64,000 nt of DNA from Isoetes taiwanensis (GCA_021234155.1 JAJEKV010000075.1:4354230-4418229); one strand, 5' to 3'; positions 1-13,018 are shown, counted from the first letter of the stretch. Program-made: numbers and translations. The notes: generated by a model from the letters alone, not told the origin.

Positions 1-393
1 TATAATGCAGACTCATTCATTTTACGCTTCCTTTGAAAATTGTAACATGCTATTTTTATCATTCGCTTTGCTGATATATTCTCAGTTTCCAAGTCACCAT
101 CTGATCAGTTTGTCCCATGGGATAGAAATATTTAAGAACCCAACTTCACTCTTCTTGTTGCAGTTAAAAATTATCCGCATTTGGTGTTCACGCAGGTACT
201 TGTGAAACATCCAGAATGTCATCCGCTCTTTTGATAGTTGATAATTGACAAATATCTTTTGTGTTTTGGTGGTTTCACGGACAATCGCCCGACGTCAAAT
301 GATTTGCACTACCTTGACCTAGGTATATCAATGATGATTCCAACATGTTAAGTTTACAAATCCATTCTCCCGTTTATGTTTCCAAAGTTCTCT

Positions 394-446
394 TTTAAAC
401 ATATTTCTATTTTGTTTAAAAGAGAAATATGTTTAAACATATTTCT
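394..446. repeat. 15-bp inverted and direct repeat cluster
   Basis: TTTAAACATATTTCT occurs at 394-408 and again at 432-446, and its exact reverse complement lies at 423-437. The cluster can fold into a hairpin. No terminal repeats or target duplication tie it to a named element. Confidence 0.7.
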
Positions 447-493
447 ATATCGCCGCTCCATGACTTCAAGGTCCTATGGGGGCGTGATTAATA

Positions 494-686
<193 letters not shown>

Positions 687-867
687 CATAGAAACCAAGG
701 TTTGGGTGAGGTCTCAAACCAGGGGGAGCGAGTCAGCTCCATGTATCTCTGTGTTGGCTCTTCTTCTATGGCTGTTGCAATAAAAAACTTGAAGCATTGG
801 ATGGCATGGACGTTCTGAATATAGGTATTCTTTCATAAATGGCTTTTATCTTTCAATGTAGTAGCTC

Positions 868-1313
868 TGGCCAACTTTAGCCTATCCCATGACATGGTTA
901 TAGTATTAGCATTGCATTCACTTTTCAAGTTTAGACTTTTCCAGCATTGTTCCTGTATTGGGAATCGATGTTGATAGTACTGTTCCTGTGTTGGGAATCA
1001 CAAAATCTGGCCAACTTTAGCCTATCCCATGACATGGTTATAGTATTAGCATTGCATTCACTTTTCAAGTTTAGACTTTTCCAGCACTATTCCTGTATTG
1101 GGAATCACAGATGTTGATAGTACTAGATGTTGATAGTCTTTTCTCCCTCGTGTGGGAATCACAAATCGGCCAACTTTAGCCTATCCCATGACATGGTTAT
1201 ATTATTAGCATTGCATTCACTTTTCAAGGTTAGATTTTTCCAGCACTGTTCCTGTATTGGGAATCACAGATGTTGATAGTACTGTTCCTGTGTTGGGAAT
1301 CACAAATGTTGAT
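868..1313. repeat. Three-unit degenerate tandem repeat (140-159 bp)
   Basis: The phrase GGCCAACTTTAGCCTATCCC starts at 869, 1009 and 1168 and is followed each time by the same ATGACATGGTTAT and TTGCATTCACTTTTCAAG text. The unit ends contain an extra short repeat, TGTTCCTGTATTGGGAATC, in varying number, which explains the unequal spacing. Confidence 0.9.
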
Positions 1314-2640
1314 AGTTGTCAATGGATGTTTTTAATGCATTTAACAAAAGGTGCAGTTTGAGATTACAACTAAACTTAATGTTTAGGAGTTTAACATCCT
1401 TGAGGTTTCTATTTGTTTTTCCATACTCTTTGAGCTATTTTAGATAAAGTTCTTAGCTCAATTCCCAATAGGTTAATGCTAAAGCTTTCCAGTATTTCCA
1501 TATACTTTACTAATATTTACACTACATGTTTTATAATTGTTGAATTTATAATTCTGCATGTGCATGTACAGAAACCAACAAGCAAATTGGGACACTTATC
1601 ATGGTTAGTTTGTTGTACCATGTGGCAAATGTGATGTCTTTGTTGCATCTTTGATAAAATCGCAATGTCTTAGATGCAATACTATTGTGTGTCTCAAAAT
1701 TCAAGATAGGTGTCTTTCTTACGCCTTCAACTCTCCCAAATGTGCTTTTCTATCTTAAGCCTTTTTATGTTGAATGATCATGTAATATTTTCCTGGCACT
1801 TATGTTTTCTGTATGTGACATTTTTGGGATACAAAGCATTTACATATTTAATTACTATTTTCAACCTTAACATGTGCACTCATTAGACCACCGAAATATC
1901 TATGAATCTTTATTTTATAAACTCTTGAAAATTATATCCCTATAATGAAATTATATGAGATTATTTTTTAAACCAAGGCACAAGCACTAATAGCTTGCAT
2001 TGGTTTAGGGTTTATGAATTTAGGGTCTGTGTGTTTAGGAGGTTAGAGGAGTTTGGGGACCTATATATCATAAATTTTGAAGAACTGAGAGGATGTAACA
2101 TGCAACTCATGGATTAAAAGACAAAAATTTGTATCAACCATGTCATCAAATCGCATGAAGAAAATCTGCAACTTCCAAAGACAGAAGCAACTCCAAAATG
2201 TTGAGTTCCCAAGTATTATTTTTATATCAAATACAATGCTTTTAAGCATGAACAATGCTAAATGGACTCTCAAATGCATGCACACTCAATGGCTATGCAA
2301 AAATATACACACTACCATTACCCTAGATAGATATTATTAAGTCACACACAAAACACACCCCACAAACTACACTACACTACCCACACGCGTCTTCCAGTCA
2401 AACATACAGACAACATCCAATTGCAATTGTGTTGACCACATAAACACAATCCTAAACTATCACAGGCATCCTAAACTTTATGCATTCCATTATGTCTACC
2501 CATTCTATTCCATATTATGCATTTCTGTCCACCCGATATTCGTAAACCCTTCACACCTGTCACTCCATTACATCCATGTACATTTACTATTTTTATTCCA
2601 CCTACATATCCTATTACATCTATCCATTCCACACGTCCAA
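1314..2640. other. Intergenic stretch, no gene seen
   Basis: AT-rich sequence with only short random reading frames. No splice-consistent coding pattern, RNA gene or terminal repeat was recognised. The last few hundred bases may be the body of the Helitron whose 3' end follows, but its 5' end could not be placed. Confidence 0.5.
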
Positions 2641-2645
2641 GAGTA

Positions 2646-2676
2646 ATGCCCGACATCGCCGGGCATACGTTTCTAG
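2646..2676 (+). mobile_element. Helitron 3' terminus (plus strand)
   Basis: A 7-bp stem, ATGCCCG (2646-2652) pairing with CGGGCAT (2660-2666), is followed six bases later by CTAG (2673-2676) and then T. A short GC-rich hairpin just before CTRR, with T next, is the canonical 3' end of plant Helitrons. The 5' TC end was not located, so the element length is unknown. Confidence 0.6.
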
Positions 2677-3439
2677 TATGTTTAATAATAGCAAGGTGGG
2701 GAGACGTAGCATCAATTCAAGGTCAAATCAAGATGGAAAGATACATCCTTTGGGTTTGAATACATGTCTATAGATGGGCATGAGGATATTTGTATTTGTA
2801 TATATGCAATATTATTCCATTGTAGATCCTCCATTTGATGTCTTATTTTTTTAATCTACTTTTTTCAGATCTAAAGAAACCTGAAAGGTTAGCATCATCA
2901 TCTCTTACATTTGTGCATGTGCTTAATTATGTTCTTTGTTGCCATTCCTTTGGTTGTCTCGATCTGAAATATGTTATTTCATTGGGATTGTTTCATTCAT
3001 CATGAGATATTTGGGCTTACGCAAAGATGAAGCCTGTTTACATATGTGCTTTTTTGGATGCGTAGTAGTTCTCCTATATTGGTAACTTAAATCATTCGCT
3101 TCATTGACGTCTCTTTTGGCACAATATCAAATTTTTTCCATCTTAACTTCGATCTATAGACCATGCCTTCTTCGATAGCCCTCCTGTTGGGCCCTCGTCT
3201 CTTGCACATTCTATTGAACTGCTTCTTCAATAGCAAATGCAGTTATATCGCCGTTTAAGTGGCAAGTAAGAGTTCTCTTCTTTCCATGTGTCTTCATCGC
3301 GAGTCCTACTCATGAGAATGGTATCGATCCATGCCGAATCGATATTCTCGGATGAGAAGGAATGATATATATTTGGCTCACAATAGTTTCGTTATTCGAC
3401 ATTCTCCTCACAGCAATATAGTATCATTCGTGAAACCCT

Positions 3440-3750
3440 CCTTCCCCACCCCTTATTGTGCTTTTTATTTCATGGTTCACACCACTAGCCCCTCTATGTT
3501 AAAGAGGTTTTTTGTTTGTGTAGTACCCACGACCAGCACCTCTAATTGATGATATAGTTTACTTTATATTGCTTCACGTGGCATGTTCGACCAACCCCTC
3601 TGGAGGTTTATGTTTATTACAAATATAATCTGTTTCTATATTGCTTCCCCTGGCATGCCCAACCAGCCTCCCATTTTATAGAGGTTATTTGTTTGCATTG
3701 CGCATGCGACGAAGCCCTCTGGAGGTTATCATGTACTTATATTTTTTGTT
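3440..3750. repeat. Degenerate repeat with small CCTCT/AGAGG hairpins
   Basis: Four loosely repeated segments share text such as TTTGTTTG and a GCATG-containing phrase. Each carries a mini-palindrome: CCTCT...AGAGG, CCCTCTGGAGG, CTCC...GAGG and CCCTCTGGAGG again. The style recalls the mini-hairpins in the large non-coding elements further right. It may be a fragment of a related element; no termini are visible. Confidence 0.45.
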
Positions 3751-3849
3751 GCTACTAACAAATTTTATGGGTGCTTGTCTTGTGAATTTTACCTTTTTAG
3801 GTTTTAGCCTCACGAATGTTTAGCTTCTTACTTCGGGTTATTCGCGTTG

Positions 3850-5470
3850 TGTCGTTGCTGGTTCACCCACTGTTGTAGGATCCGAGTTCTTATTGTTCAA
3901 CGACCCAATGCTTGTCACTTGTACGACTTAGATTTTTTAGAGCTCTCAATGGTTAGGAGATCAATGGCTTGAAATTTTTTATTACTTTTTACAAAAGCAG
4001 TTAGGAAAGGGTTGCCAAAACCACCTTTTATTTTCTAGACTGATCAATGAACCCTAATCTTTAGGTGTAAGATTAATGCATTAGGATTGATGCTAATATA
4101 TAAGGTTCCAAATTATCCAATTAGTAAGGTTTTGGCGAAGGTGGGCCGAAATATGGGGGTTAGGGTTTTGAGGAAAGGAAAGTTAGTTTGCAATCAATGG
4201 TTCAGGAAAATAGCATTTGCTGGCATGTGGCGCGCGAGCATGATGGGGCGACAAAACGGCATGGCCGGAAAGGCATGGCGGGAAGCGGAGGAGGTCTTGA
4301 CTTTGAAAGTTTTGCGGTCGGGGACTTCGATCGAGGATGTTTGCTTGCACTCAAAGACCGTTTACTCGATCGAGAAGCAACGGCCGGGCCGAGAAAGCCG
4401 CAAAAGCTTTTACTGCGGCAAAGCGGGTTTCTGCTTTATTTCCTCTCAAAGACTCTTCGACTATCATATGTATGTGCTTGCACTTTTCGGCACAAAGCAT
4501 GTATTTCTGCTTTGTTCGTCTATCTACACAGGTATTTCCTGAGGCTTCTTCTTGAGGCTGCTATGTAAATCGAGTTGATAAATCCAGGGCTTCGAAGTTT
4601 GCACTTTGAAAGCTCTAGAATCCAGGGTTTTGAAGTTAGCATTGGATGGTTGGGAGGTTCGGAGGAGTCTTTGCGGTTGAAGAAGACTCCAACCTTGTTT
4701 CGGGTGCCAGGATGTCACTAGAGAGCTTGTTCTTCATGGTGCTATGTGGTTGTAGTTTATGAATGCGGGTGCACGATGCAGGCGTGAGATGGTTGTGGCA
4801 TCTCTTCTGCTCAGGCTTTCCCTCATGTTTTCTGGTGGTTTGCACTTCTGTTCATGTTCTGCTTTGTACAGACGTTTTGTGGAAGCTTCTTCTTGAAGCT
4901 TATTTCATGACTATTTTGCACATCTGCCAATGTAATATATGTGACCTGTTCATTTTAGGCCCTTTAATTATCTTCCCATTATCTCTTGTAAATGCAATGC
5001 TATGACGTTCATTGTTTATTTGTATGCATTAAAGTATTAGATGTAATGTAGATACGTAGAAACAAATGTATGGGGTCTTGAAGCGCGTATACATGGGTCT
5101 GACGTGGAAATTCCACAACCCTTGATCTGGCACATTCATAGAATAATGCTTCGATCCAATGATCGAAAAAAAGCAATAAGGATAGAGCAAATAAGGATAG
5201 AGCAATAAGCAATATATATACACAAACAAACAACTCTTCACATGCAAAAATAATATCCTCGTTCATATGCAAAGTTATAGTATTTTTCATGTCCACTTTA
5301 CAATCAAATTGACACATTCATCAAAACCATTCTTTAAAACCCTCAATACGTTGTGTGGCACCTTGACAGTTCAAGTTGGAGGCACATGAGCAGCATATAG
5401 TGTGAGAATAATTTAATTCAACATGATCTAATTTGATCTGATCTAATTGTGTTACAGGTGATGAAGCTTC
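3850..5470. other. Intergenic stretch with a diverged direct repeat
   Basis: No convincing gene. Two diverged copies of a segment containing CTGCTTTG and a GCTTCTTCTTGA palindromic core lie near 4500-4565 and 4858-4912. The 151-codon frame at 4087-4542 has no recognisable domain and overlaps longer-than-chance frames in the other two phases, so it is not called as a gene. Confidence 0.4.
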
Positions 5471-5535
5471 TTGTCAATGCAATACAATGGCCAGCTTACT
5501 AAAGCCTCTAAACAAAAGAATAACTTCGATTCCCG

Positions 5536-7806
5536 TCATTGCTTCATAAAAGATGACAAAATGTTTTTCTTTATTGTAATCTCATCATGCTTCAAGGGAC
5601 TCAAAGCCTGCAGAAAAAAAAAATCCAATGATCAAAAATCGAAATCCTTATTCAACCACCATTTTAGACAACGCAAATATTTACCCCAGAAAGAAGACGT
5701 TCAAGCCTCTGAGTTTCCTTCTTTGGATACTCTAAACCTTTCTGCACAATGTTCTTTAAAGCCTTGTTGTAAACTTGCCCATACCTATAAATGCACAATG
5801 CTCATGAAGACAACGGCAACAAAAAAAATTTAAATAAGATGAATTAGTTTAGAACAATAAACGTACTTGGCCAAAGTCCCTTCTAGCTTTGACACTTCAT
5901 CCTCAAACCGTTTAGATACAGAATGTCGTTCATTTTCTGGCGCTGCTAAAAATTCTTCGATTATTATATCCAACTGCTGTACTTTACCTGCCTGTGAAGT
6001 AACAGCCAAAAGACAATTTTAGAGCCTCCCTCTTTTTAAAACCCTTAGCATCCGTCTCTCAACATTAATTCAGGCCCGTAATGCCAATTACTTACTTCAC
6101 TGGTAAGACCTCCTTTGCTGTTTCTTTTTGCACCAGTCTTCTCGTTAATAAATTCCACAAACTCATCCAAAGAACGCCCACCATCATAATCATCGCCATC
6201 TTTCTTGCCTTTGGGGAAGTACTTAAGAGTTGGATATCCTTGAACACCATACCTGCCATGAGTGATATGGTTCTAATCAGCATCGGGCACCGCACAACAT
6301 GTCTTACTTTTCAACCACATACTTAAATTTTCCTTACTTTGTAGCTACATCCTTGTGAGCATCAGCATCCAACTTGGCAATCACAATGTCGTCCTCTAGC
6401 TTATAAGCTGATGCAAGCTGCTCATAGACCTGACAACCAGATCATGACTTGTTAGTTACATGGGCATCCACGATAACACACAAAGTAATCCAAAGGAATT
6501 AAAAGATGGCCATACGTCTTGGCAAACAACATTGCAGACGCACAACAATCATAAAAAAAGTTTCAAATGTACTGGGGCTCGCTAAATTTAATCTTGAAGT
6601 CGTACTCACATGAGAAAACGAGCTAAGTTTAAGCCTTTTAATTAATATGAATCATTATACATAATTATACTGTATAAAAGAGGAACTTACAGGGGCAAGC
6701 TGTTTGCAATGGCCACACCTACATATAGGCATCAGAAACGAATTAGTAAATGTAAAGGACCCAAAGCTCCAAGACTGAACTTACCATGGTGCATAAAATT
6801 CTACCAAAACATCTTTCGAATTGTCAAGCACAACCTCATCAAAGTTGGCAGTTGTGAGAACTACCACATCTGATACTGCTACACTCAACTTTACATTTGT
6901 TCCTATATAAACACAATAAAACAAAAGCAGACTAATATGTAAGTTTATGTGCACAAGGTGGTGAAAGCAATAGATAGATAGCCACCTGCTTCTTTGTTCA
7001 CGAAGTCAATAAGATCTTCAGCTGTCCGACCAGAATTGTAACTACAAAAACGAATATAAAAGAGATTAGATGAGATTTGCCAAAAAATCTAACCGCAGTT
7101 ATAATTACAGAATGATAAATAAATAAATATAATAATGGATAGCTACATATAAGCAAAATATCAGAGACTCACTCTTTTGGTTCTAATGAGCCCTTGGGAA
7201 ACCACTTAATGGTGGGAAAACCAGAAACCCCATACTTGGTGCAAAGACTTTTGTGTTCATCACAGTCAACCTGCAGAAGCAAGATCTCATTAGTTAACAC
7301 GACACTGAGATATACCCAAGCAGGAACATTCGACACAAGCTAGTATATACCTTTGCTATTAATACGCCTTTTGCTTTCTTCAAGGCAGTGCCAAGCTTCT
7401 CATATTCTGGTGCCAACTTTTTACAATGCCCACACCTAGAAACACAGAATCCGTTAGTTAACTAATGATTACCCAAGGTGAGACGGCACAAATATTTATA
7501 GTTAGATCTCTATACCTCTGTAATAAATTGATAATAGACAAATACCAAGCAATCATGTGAAAACAAGTTAGATCAGATCTATGAACACGCTTGAGAAGCA
7601 CTAATATTCTGGCAGAAGAACCGAAACATGGATTAAACGTACCAGGGTGCATAAAACTCGACTAAAGCATCAGCATCTTTAACATTCTTGTCAAACGTAT
7701 CTGGGGTTAGGGCTAAAACGTCCGAAGCATCCTCTGCATATGCAAAGAAAGGAAGCACGAGGGCAAATATGGCCCATAGAAGCATGGCGCTTCCTGATGT
7801 TGCCAT
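5536..7806 (-). CDS. PDIL2-1-like: Protein disulfide isomerase, PDIL2-1/P5-like
   Basis: Oxidises and rearranges disulfide bonds of proteins folding in the endoplasmic reticulum. Coding exons, in transcript order, are 7806-7643, 7435-7351, 7270-7173, 7041-6986, 6902-6785, 6718-6691, 6429-6338, 6252-6096, 5991-5867, 5784-5685 and 5607-5536. All have GT/AG borders and consistent phase, giving 364 residues, close to the usual length of this plant family. Residues 1-24 form a hydrophobic signal peptide. Two thioredoxin domains follow, with WCGHC active sites at cysteines 56/59 and 175/178; in both, the intron splits the tryptophan codon just before the first cysteine, suggesting an internal duplication. 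The C-terminal ~110 residues are a charged helical ERp29-C-like domain ending in FMKQ. There is no KDEL-type signal, so ER retention may rely on partners. The start chosen is the first ATG ahead of the signal peptide. Confidence 0.93.
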
Positions 7807-8059
7807 CTCCAAGCTACACTCACTCTCTCAATCGTCCAAAAGTTATTAAGAAATCAAACAATCTTTTCGGAGTCGTGTTTCTGGCGAATCTACGTCTGCC
7901 ATGTCAATACGCTGATGCTGGTATTTTGCATTTTCCATTGGGGGGTTGCCAAGTGGATTTTTCAAATTTTAACTTAAGGTATGCTAAAAGGCCTACAGAC
8001 TACTATATCTTTCCACTACAATATGCTATCGACGTGATACCACTATCCTATTTTTTCTC

Positions 8060-9330
8060 GACATGTTTCTAATAGGAATAGAAGGAAGGAAGGAAGAAAA
8101 TATGTTTTAACGTTCACGGAGGCCAACTGGTCTATGAGACGGTGATACAATATATCGGAAAGTATCCAAACACAAAAGAAAACCACAGAAACCCTAATGT
8201 GTCTCTACCACTGGGATGAAAAAACCCCCCATGTGGGAGGAAAAACCCTTGTAGTAGGCGTTCAGAGGCCCTATCTGGGCGCTCAAATTCCCTGTGCTGT
8301 GAGGGACTCCCTGACGGTGGAGACTTGCAGAATGTAGGACCGAGACGTGCAACCATTGGCGAAGCCAGCATTGCTATCTCAGAGCATCTAAGATCGGCAT
8401 GAGCCTTTCCGGATGTGTGCATATCTTTGGGCATTCTGTAGAGAGCATGGTGTTCATCTTCTCCTATCTCGCATGTGACAAAGACTGCATAATCTCTCAT
8501 CTTAGGGGATTCCTTGCCCTCCATCCGCATGCCAATGGCTGTCTCAATTCTGAGATGGTGGGACCCTGTCCTTATTGCAGCTATAGCTCTCTGTTTCTTG
8601 GTAGAGATGTGTGCCTTCAAATACTGGTGGGGGCCATGTTCAAGCGACGGATTAACCTGCGTGTGGTAGTGCTCTGTTTTGGGCTTTGCAAGAGTGGGCA
8701 CATCCCACAGAGAGGTAGCAAAACGCTCATTCAAATGCAGCTCCTGCTCCGCGATATCCGACATATCCATAATCTGTTGATAGTCTATGGACCATCTTGC
8801 GAACCATCCCCTACAATGCTCTTGCCACACTCTCTTCAGACGTTGTGGCCCTTGTGCCAATAATGTGAGCAGGGAGGAAGGCGTTGTGCATCCATTCTCA
8901 TCAACCTTATGGAAATACGCAAGGTGCCTACGATAGCGTAATCGTTGTAGGGGCCAAAAAGCCGGCCGGATAAGGCAATCGTGTCCTTGATGCCTAGGGC
9001 AGATGTCGAAAGCCTTCGTACCCTCTCTAGCTTATCCCAAGTACCCTTGCTAACGCCCCCCCGGACCTCTACCCCATACAACAATATCTTTTGGTTCCAC
9101 GAAAGTGCTCGAATGGTGTGCTTTTGCGTGCCCGTCCTTGAGAGATCTATTCTCAGAATAAAATATTCTCACGCATTGCATACGGGGCTTTCCATCCCGC
9201 CACACCCTTCTTTCTACATCATCCCATAGCATGTTAGCGAGAGAAATCGATTCCCAAATACTTAAAGGTCCTTACAACTTCCATCCTTTGTCCTCTGTAA
9301 TAGAAGTCTGGGATATCATGCTGCGCAGAC
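8060..9330 (-). mobile_element. Degenerate LINE, 3' half (minus)
   Basis: Minus-strand frames at 8836-9084 and 8132-8860 correspond to the end of a LINE reverse-transcriptase ORF. They show an LYGVEVRGG...TWDKLERV segment (compare LYGCEIWGP...TWKKVEKI in the LINE at 58.6 kb) and a decayed zf-RVT-like module with EDEHHALYR. Most zinc-binding cysteines are lost. The 3' end near 8115 carries the GACC/GGCC hairpin seen at the other LINE ends and is followed by TTCC/TTCTA-type repeats. It is 5' truncated and not functional. Confidence 0.75.
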
Positions 9331-10400
9331 AGGATTAGAATAGAAGTTTTAACGCTCACTAAGACCAATAGGCTCTATTTCAGCTGTATTTTTGGTGTGT
9401 TATTGGAGATGTGTTTTGTTTTGAAAAAGAAATAACAAAGCAAAAAAACTACACCAAAACAAAGAAATGTTTAATTTTTTTCCCCAAACTATGGCTACCC
9501 CACATAATTGCAAGAAGGAAAATCATCGTCATAGCCAAGGAGCATAACTCTGGAGCTTCAATTTTGGGCCCTGACAGTATCCCCTTTGCCACGTTATTTA
9601 AATGGTACTGCTTAACATGTCATTTGTACCTGTTGTATTTTCATACCAGGCGGCAGAGCCATCTCTGATAGGATTTCTCCAAAGCATAGGTTTTCCAAAA
9701 GCAAAGGGATTCGCTTCCCTATCTGCTTCAATCTCTTATTCGATTTGCTTCAATCTGCAAAACCAGCTGCGATCTGCAACAACTTCGATCTCCTTCGGTC
9801 TGCGACATTCTTCTTCTTTTCTTTCTAGGATCCGACACCGATGGCTTGATTCTTCGTATCAAGCCTTGAACCATTGGATCAGAGGCCTCAGCAGCACATG
9901 TTGTTGATAGTTTTAAAAACCCACATTTTTGGACATAGAACTGGTTTTGAGCATTTGGCATCGTGGATGGAGCCGAGGCGCCTTCTTTCGGCCTGGCCTT
10001 CTCTCGGTCTGCTTATGTCTGCCAATCCAATCCAATTCAATGGTTCACTTAGTTTAGTTTAGATATTCTTCAATGGTTTGCCAACGTATTAAAAAATATA
10101 ACAAAAGATTTGTAAAAAACATTTGCAAACGTAATGGAAGATGTTATTATTATTATTATTTTTTTGAAAAAAAAAATAAAAAAACATAGGCAAGTTCATA
10201 AATAACATATAAGCTATCAAATATAGCACAAATCCCATCACACACAAAAATAAAAAGTTTCAATTTTTTTTTTCCTGATACAGAACGCATCCACGATAAC
10301 ATCATCTCTTCAATATTTTCATAAAAGCTTACTGCACTACAATGATACAAGACAAAGCACATGACCAGAATGATCAGTTGGGCAAATAATCAAGTAGTAG
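9331..10400. other. Intergenic stretch, possible LINE 3' end only
   Basis: A second LINE-like 3' hairpin (AGACC...GGCTCT) lies at about 9351-9375 next to a short AGAATAGAA tract, apparently a minus-strand remnant. Otherwise only unrelated short frames are present; the 101-codon frame at 9602 has no recognisable domain. Confidence 0.35.
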
Positions 10401-10412
10401 GATGTGAAACCC

Positions 10413-10905
10413 TACCAAATACGCCCGAAAATTTGTCGTTTTCGCCCAGAAAACTTAATCAAGCGAATTCAAAAGTTATGATAAAAAACATATTACCATC
10501 AAATCTGCATGGCATGCACTTTGCAAGATATCTGGATTGAAAAATATAAAATGCAGGTACCTATTTTGATAGATCTAGGTCAAAATCATATTCCAATGGA
10601 AAGCTTTCTACATAAGCTTTCTAACAAGCCCAAGATCATCTGAATTTGAACTTTGTAGCTCAAGTTATGAGCATAGAAACATCACCAAATCCGCCCGAAA
10701 AATTGTTGTTTTCACCTAGAAAACTTAACTAAATATGCGCATATCATGCATCATCAAAAAGATCCCAGAGAGGGCTTTCTATCGCAATAAAAAACACTCA
10801 AAACGCAATCTGAATTCAAAAGTTATGATAAAAAATATATTACCATCAAATCTGCATGGCATGCACTTTGAAAAATATATCCGGATTGAAAAATAAATTA
10901 GCAAA
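10413..10905. repeat. Duplicated AT-rich segment
   Basis: The segment beginning AATTCAAAAGTTATGATAAA and continuing to GCATGGCATGCACTTTG occurs at about 10458-10550 and 10813-10895. The segment with CGCCCGAAAA...GAAAACTTAA occurs at about 10422-10452 and 10692-10730. This is an interrupted, diverged tandem array of unknown origin. Confidence 0.8.
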
Positions 10906-11220
10906 AAGGCACGCCAGGGGCTGTGGTCGAGTTATGTGATGTAATAAAGATCCATTTTTTCTTTCCTTTTTTAAACTTTTATGGTTGTTGCGCGCACAAG
11001 AAGACTTTGGTTAGGTGAAATTTATTAGGCATTTAAGTTTTGTGGTACCATTGTTAGTAACAATATTAAGTTGTGGAATTTGGCAGGATGCATTTGTTGT
11101 AACAATAGTATTTGACAAGATTCATTTTAAGTAACTTTGATCAGCGGGCTTTAGCAAGGTGAAATCGATTAAGGCTTGGTAGCAGGTTTAGCCTACACAT
11201 ATAAACAAAATAATAATATA

Positions 11221-11250
11221 CTAGTAAACGTGTCCCCGGCATTGCCGGGA
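11221..11250 (-). mobile_element. Helitron 3' terminus (minus strand)
   Basis: Read on the minus strand, a CCCGGC-loop-GCCGGG type hairpin (11249-11235) is followed after about ten bases by CTAG (11224-11221) and T. This is the same architecture as the terminus at 2676, and the two share ACGTTT(A)CTAGTAT text, so they are probably one family. The body lies to the right; its 5' end was not found. Confidence 0.6.
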
Positions 11251-11259
11251 TAATGTCCC

Positions 11260-12600
11260 AGCATGTGTTTTTACTCAGCCTTTAATGATAACAATTTATT
11301 CATGAACCAGGGGCAACAACATGATAAAAACATTTTAAAGACAACCCTAAATAAAGCCTCGTATATTAAGGCAACATGCATAACAATTTAACAGAGTAAT
11401 TGATTATGCGGCATAATCCAATTGAGATAAAGCGCTCAATGATGCTCCATGGGTTGCAGTTTGAGCAATTGTGGCACAATGGGATTCATACAGGAGTCTC
11501 TTATATATACATGTAAATGTGAATATTTTGACATTCCTGAGACATATATCTGAGATAAATAAGTCAAATTGGAGTAGGATATTATTTACAAATTTCAAAC
11601 AAGCACATATGCTATATTAATATGACAACATATCAAACATGAAGGTCGAGATTAATAGTGGTCAAAACAGAACCAACGCTATCCCAATGAGTACTCCGAC
11701 ACATGTTGGGGGCATTAGAAAAGGAGATTATTATTAGGGTTTTTTAAAAATTTTCTTTGAAGACATTTGGAACTTTCGTTGCAGGGTTTTTTGTCTCCAG
11801 ATTTTTAATTTTCCAGTTATGTTTTCATCTTGTAGTGTCAGGGTCTAAACATCATCAAAAATCATAAAATACGGAGGAATGATTGAAAAACACTCTTTCA
11901 TTACAAAATTTTTATAGTTGTTGTAACAAATAGGCATGTCATCTGCAACTAAATGAATATGTTCAATTATAATTTTCTAAAGAATAAGAAAAAAACAATA
12001 TTGTATCTATATTGAATCACTGTGAGTGTGGCTGATTCAAAAAGGACCAGAAGCACTAAATTCCTGAATGTAGCAATCTTTCTGAGATCTTTAGACTTGT
12101 CATCTGGCCCCAATGAAGAAAGGAGGCCTTCGAATTTGTTTGTTCAGACTTTGCTCTTGTTGGGTTCAAACTGGTGTCTGAATGGCAAAGTCTAAAGATG
12201 CCAAGTCATGCACAACTGGTGCGTCGAGAAGTTGTGGAAGTCATGGAGAGAACACATGATATGGAACAATTGTCACATGGAATGAACTGGATAGAAGCAC
12301 CTGACTATGGTATAATGGTATGGCCTGTTGAGGCGATTCCACAACCAACTAGGACATACAAACATTTGAGACCACTAGTATATGAGATACACAACACCAA
12401 TGTTGTTGACCTTACATTGTATGAGCTATTTACATTGCATATCATCCTGTAAATAAACTTATCTAGACATTTACAAACATTTGACACCATCTAGTAACAC
12501 CAACATTGTTGACCTTAGCTATGTACATTGTATATCATTTTTGTGAATCACCTAGACATTTCTTAACTACGCCAGATGACAACAAGATGATTTGAGTACA
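11260..12600. other. Intergenic stretch, no gene seen
   Basis: AT-rich sequence without a recognised gene. It may include the body of the minus-strand Helitron ending at 11221. The 92-codon frame at 12174-12452 has no identifiable domain. Confidence 0.4.
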
Positions 12601-12793
12601 GGGAGCAGGCTTGACTCAAATAAGAAACAGTTAGCCCTAGCCATGTTTTACTCTTATGTTGTGGATGCCCCGTATTTGTATCATAAATTTATCCTCTATT
12701 CTCTTGTTTATTTGTAGGTGACTCAAATAAGAAATAGTCAGCCCTAGCCACCTTTTACTCTTATGTTGTGGATGCCCCTTATTTGTATCGTAA

Positions 12794-13015
12794 AGGACGG
12801 CTGGGCCCAATCCAACCGTCTCATCCAATAAATAGGTGACACGTGTCACTTTTTCTTGGCCTAAAAAGGTGTGCAAGATTTCACTCTACCATTCCGCCCT
12901 TTTTACTCTACGTTCTATAGTTTTTACGCCACGTTCTGACTTTTTTTTACTTCTTGTTCTAACATTTCCACCTGCATGCGGACGTGTCACACCTGGATTG
13001 GGCCCAGCCATCCTC
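12794..13015. mobile_element. Tourist-like MITE, 222 bp, TSD TAA
   Basis: Terminal inverted repeats of about 20 bp (left GGACGGCTGGGCCCAATCCA; right end is its reverse complement with one mismatch) are flanked by TAA at 12791-12793 and 13016-13018. A 3-bp TWA duplication is typical of PIF/Harbinger-derived MITEs. It has no coding capacity and sits inside a tandem repeat, which gives an internal empty-site control. Confidence 0.85.
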
Positions 13016-13018
13016 TAA

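Noticed and set aside
4087-4568. Candidate gene of about 150 codons
   Set aside because: Three overlapping frames are open in the same place because stops are rare there; no domain, no splice support and no homologous pattern recognised.
9866-9900. TTGGATCAGAGGCC as an LTR primer-binding site
   Set aside because: Weak match and no LTR termini, Gag or Pol text nearby.
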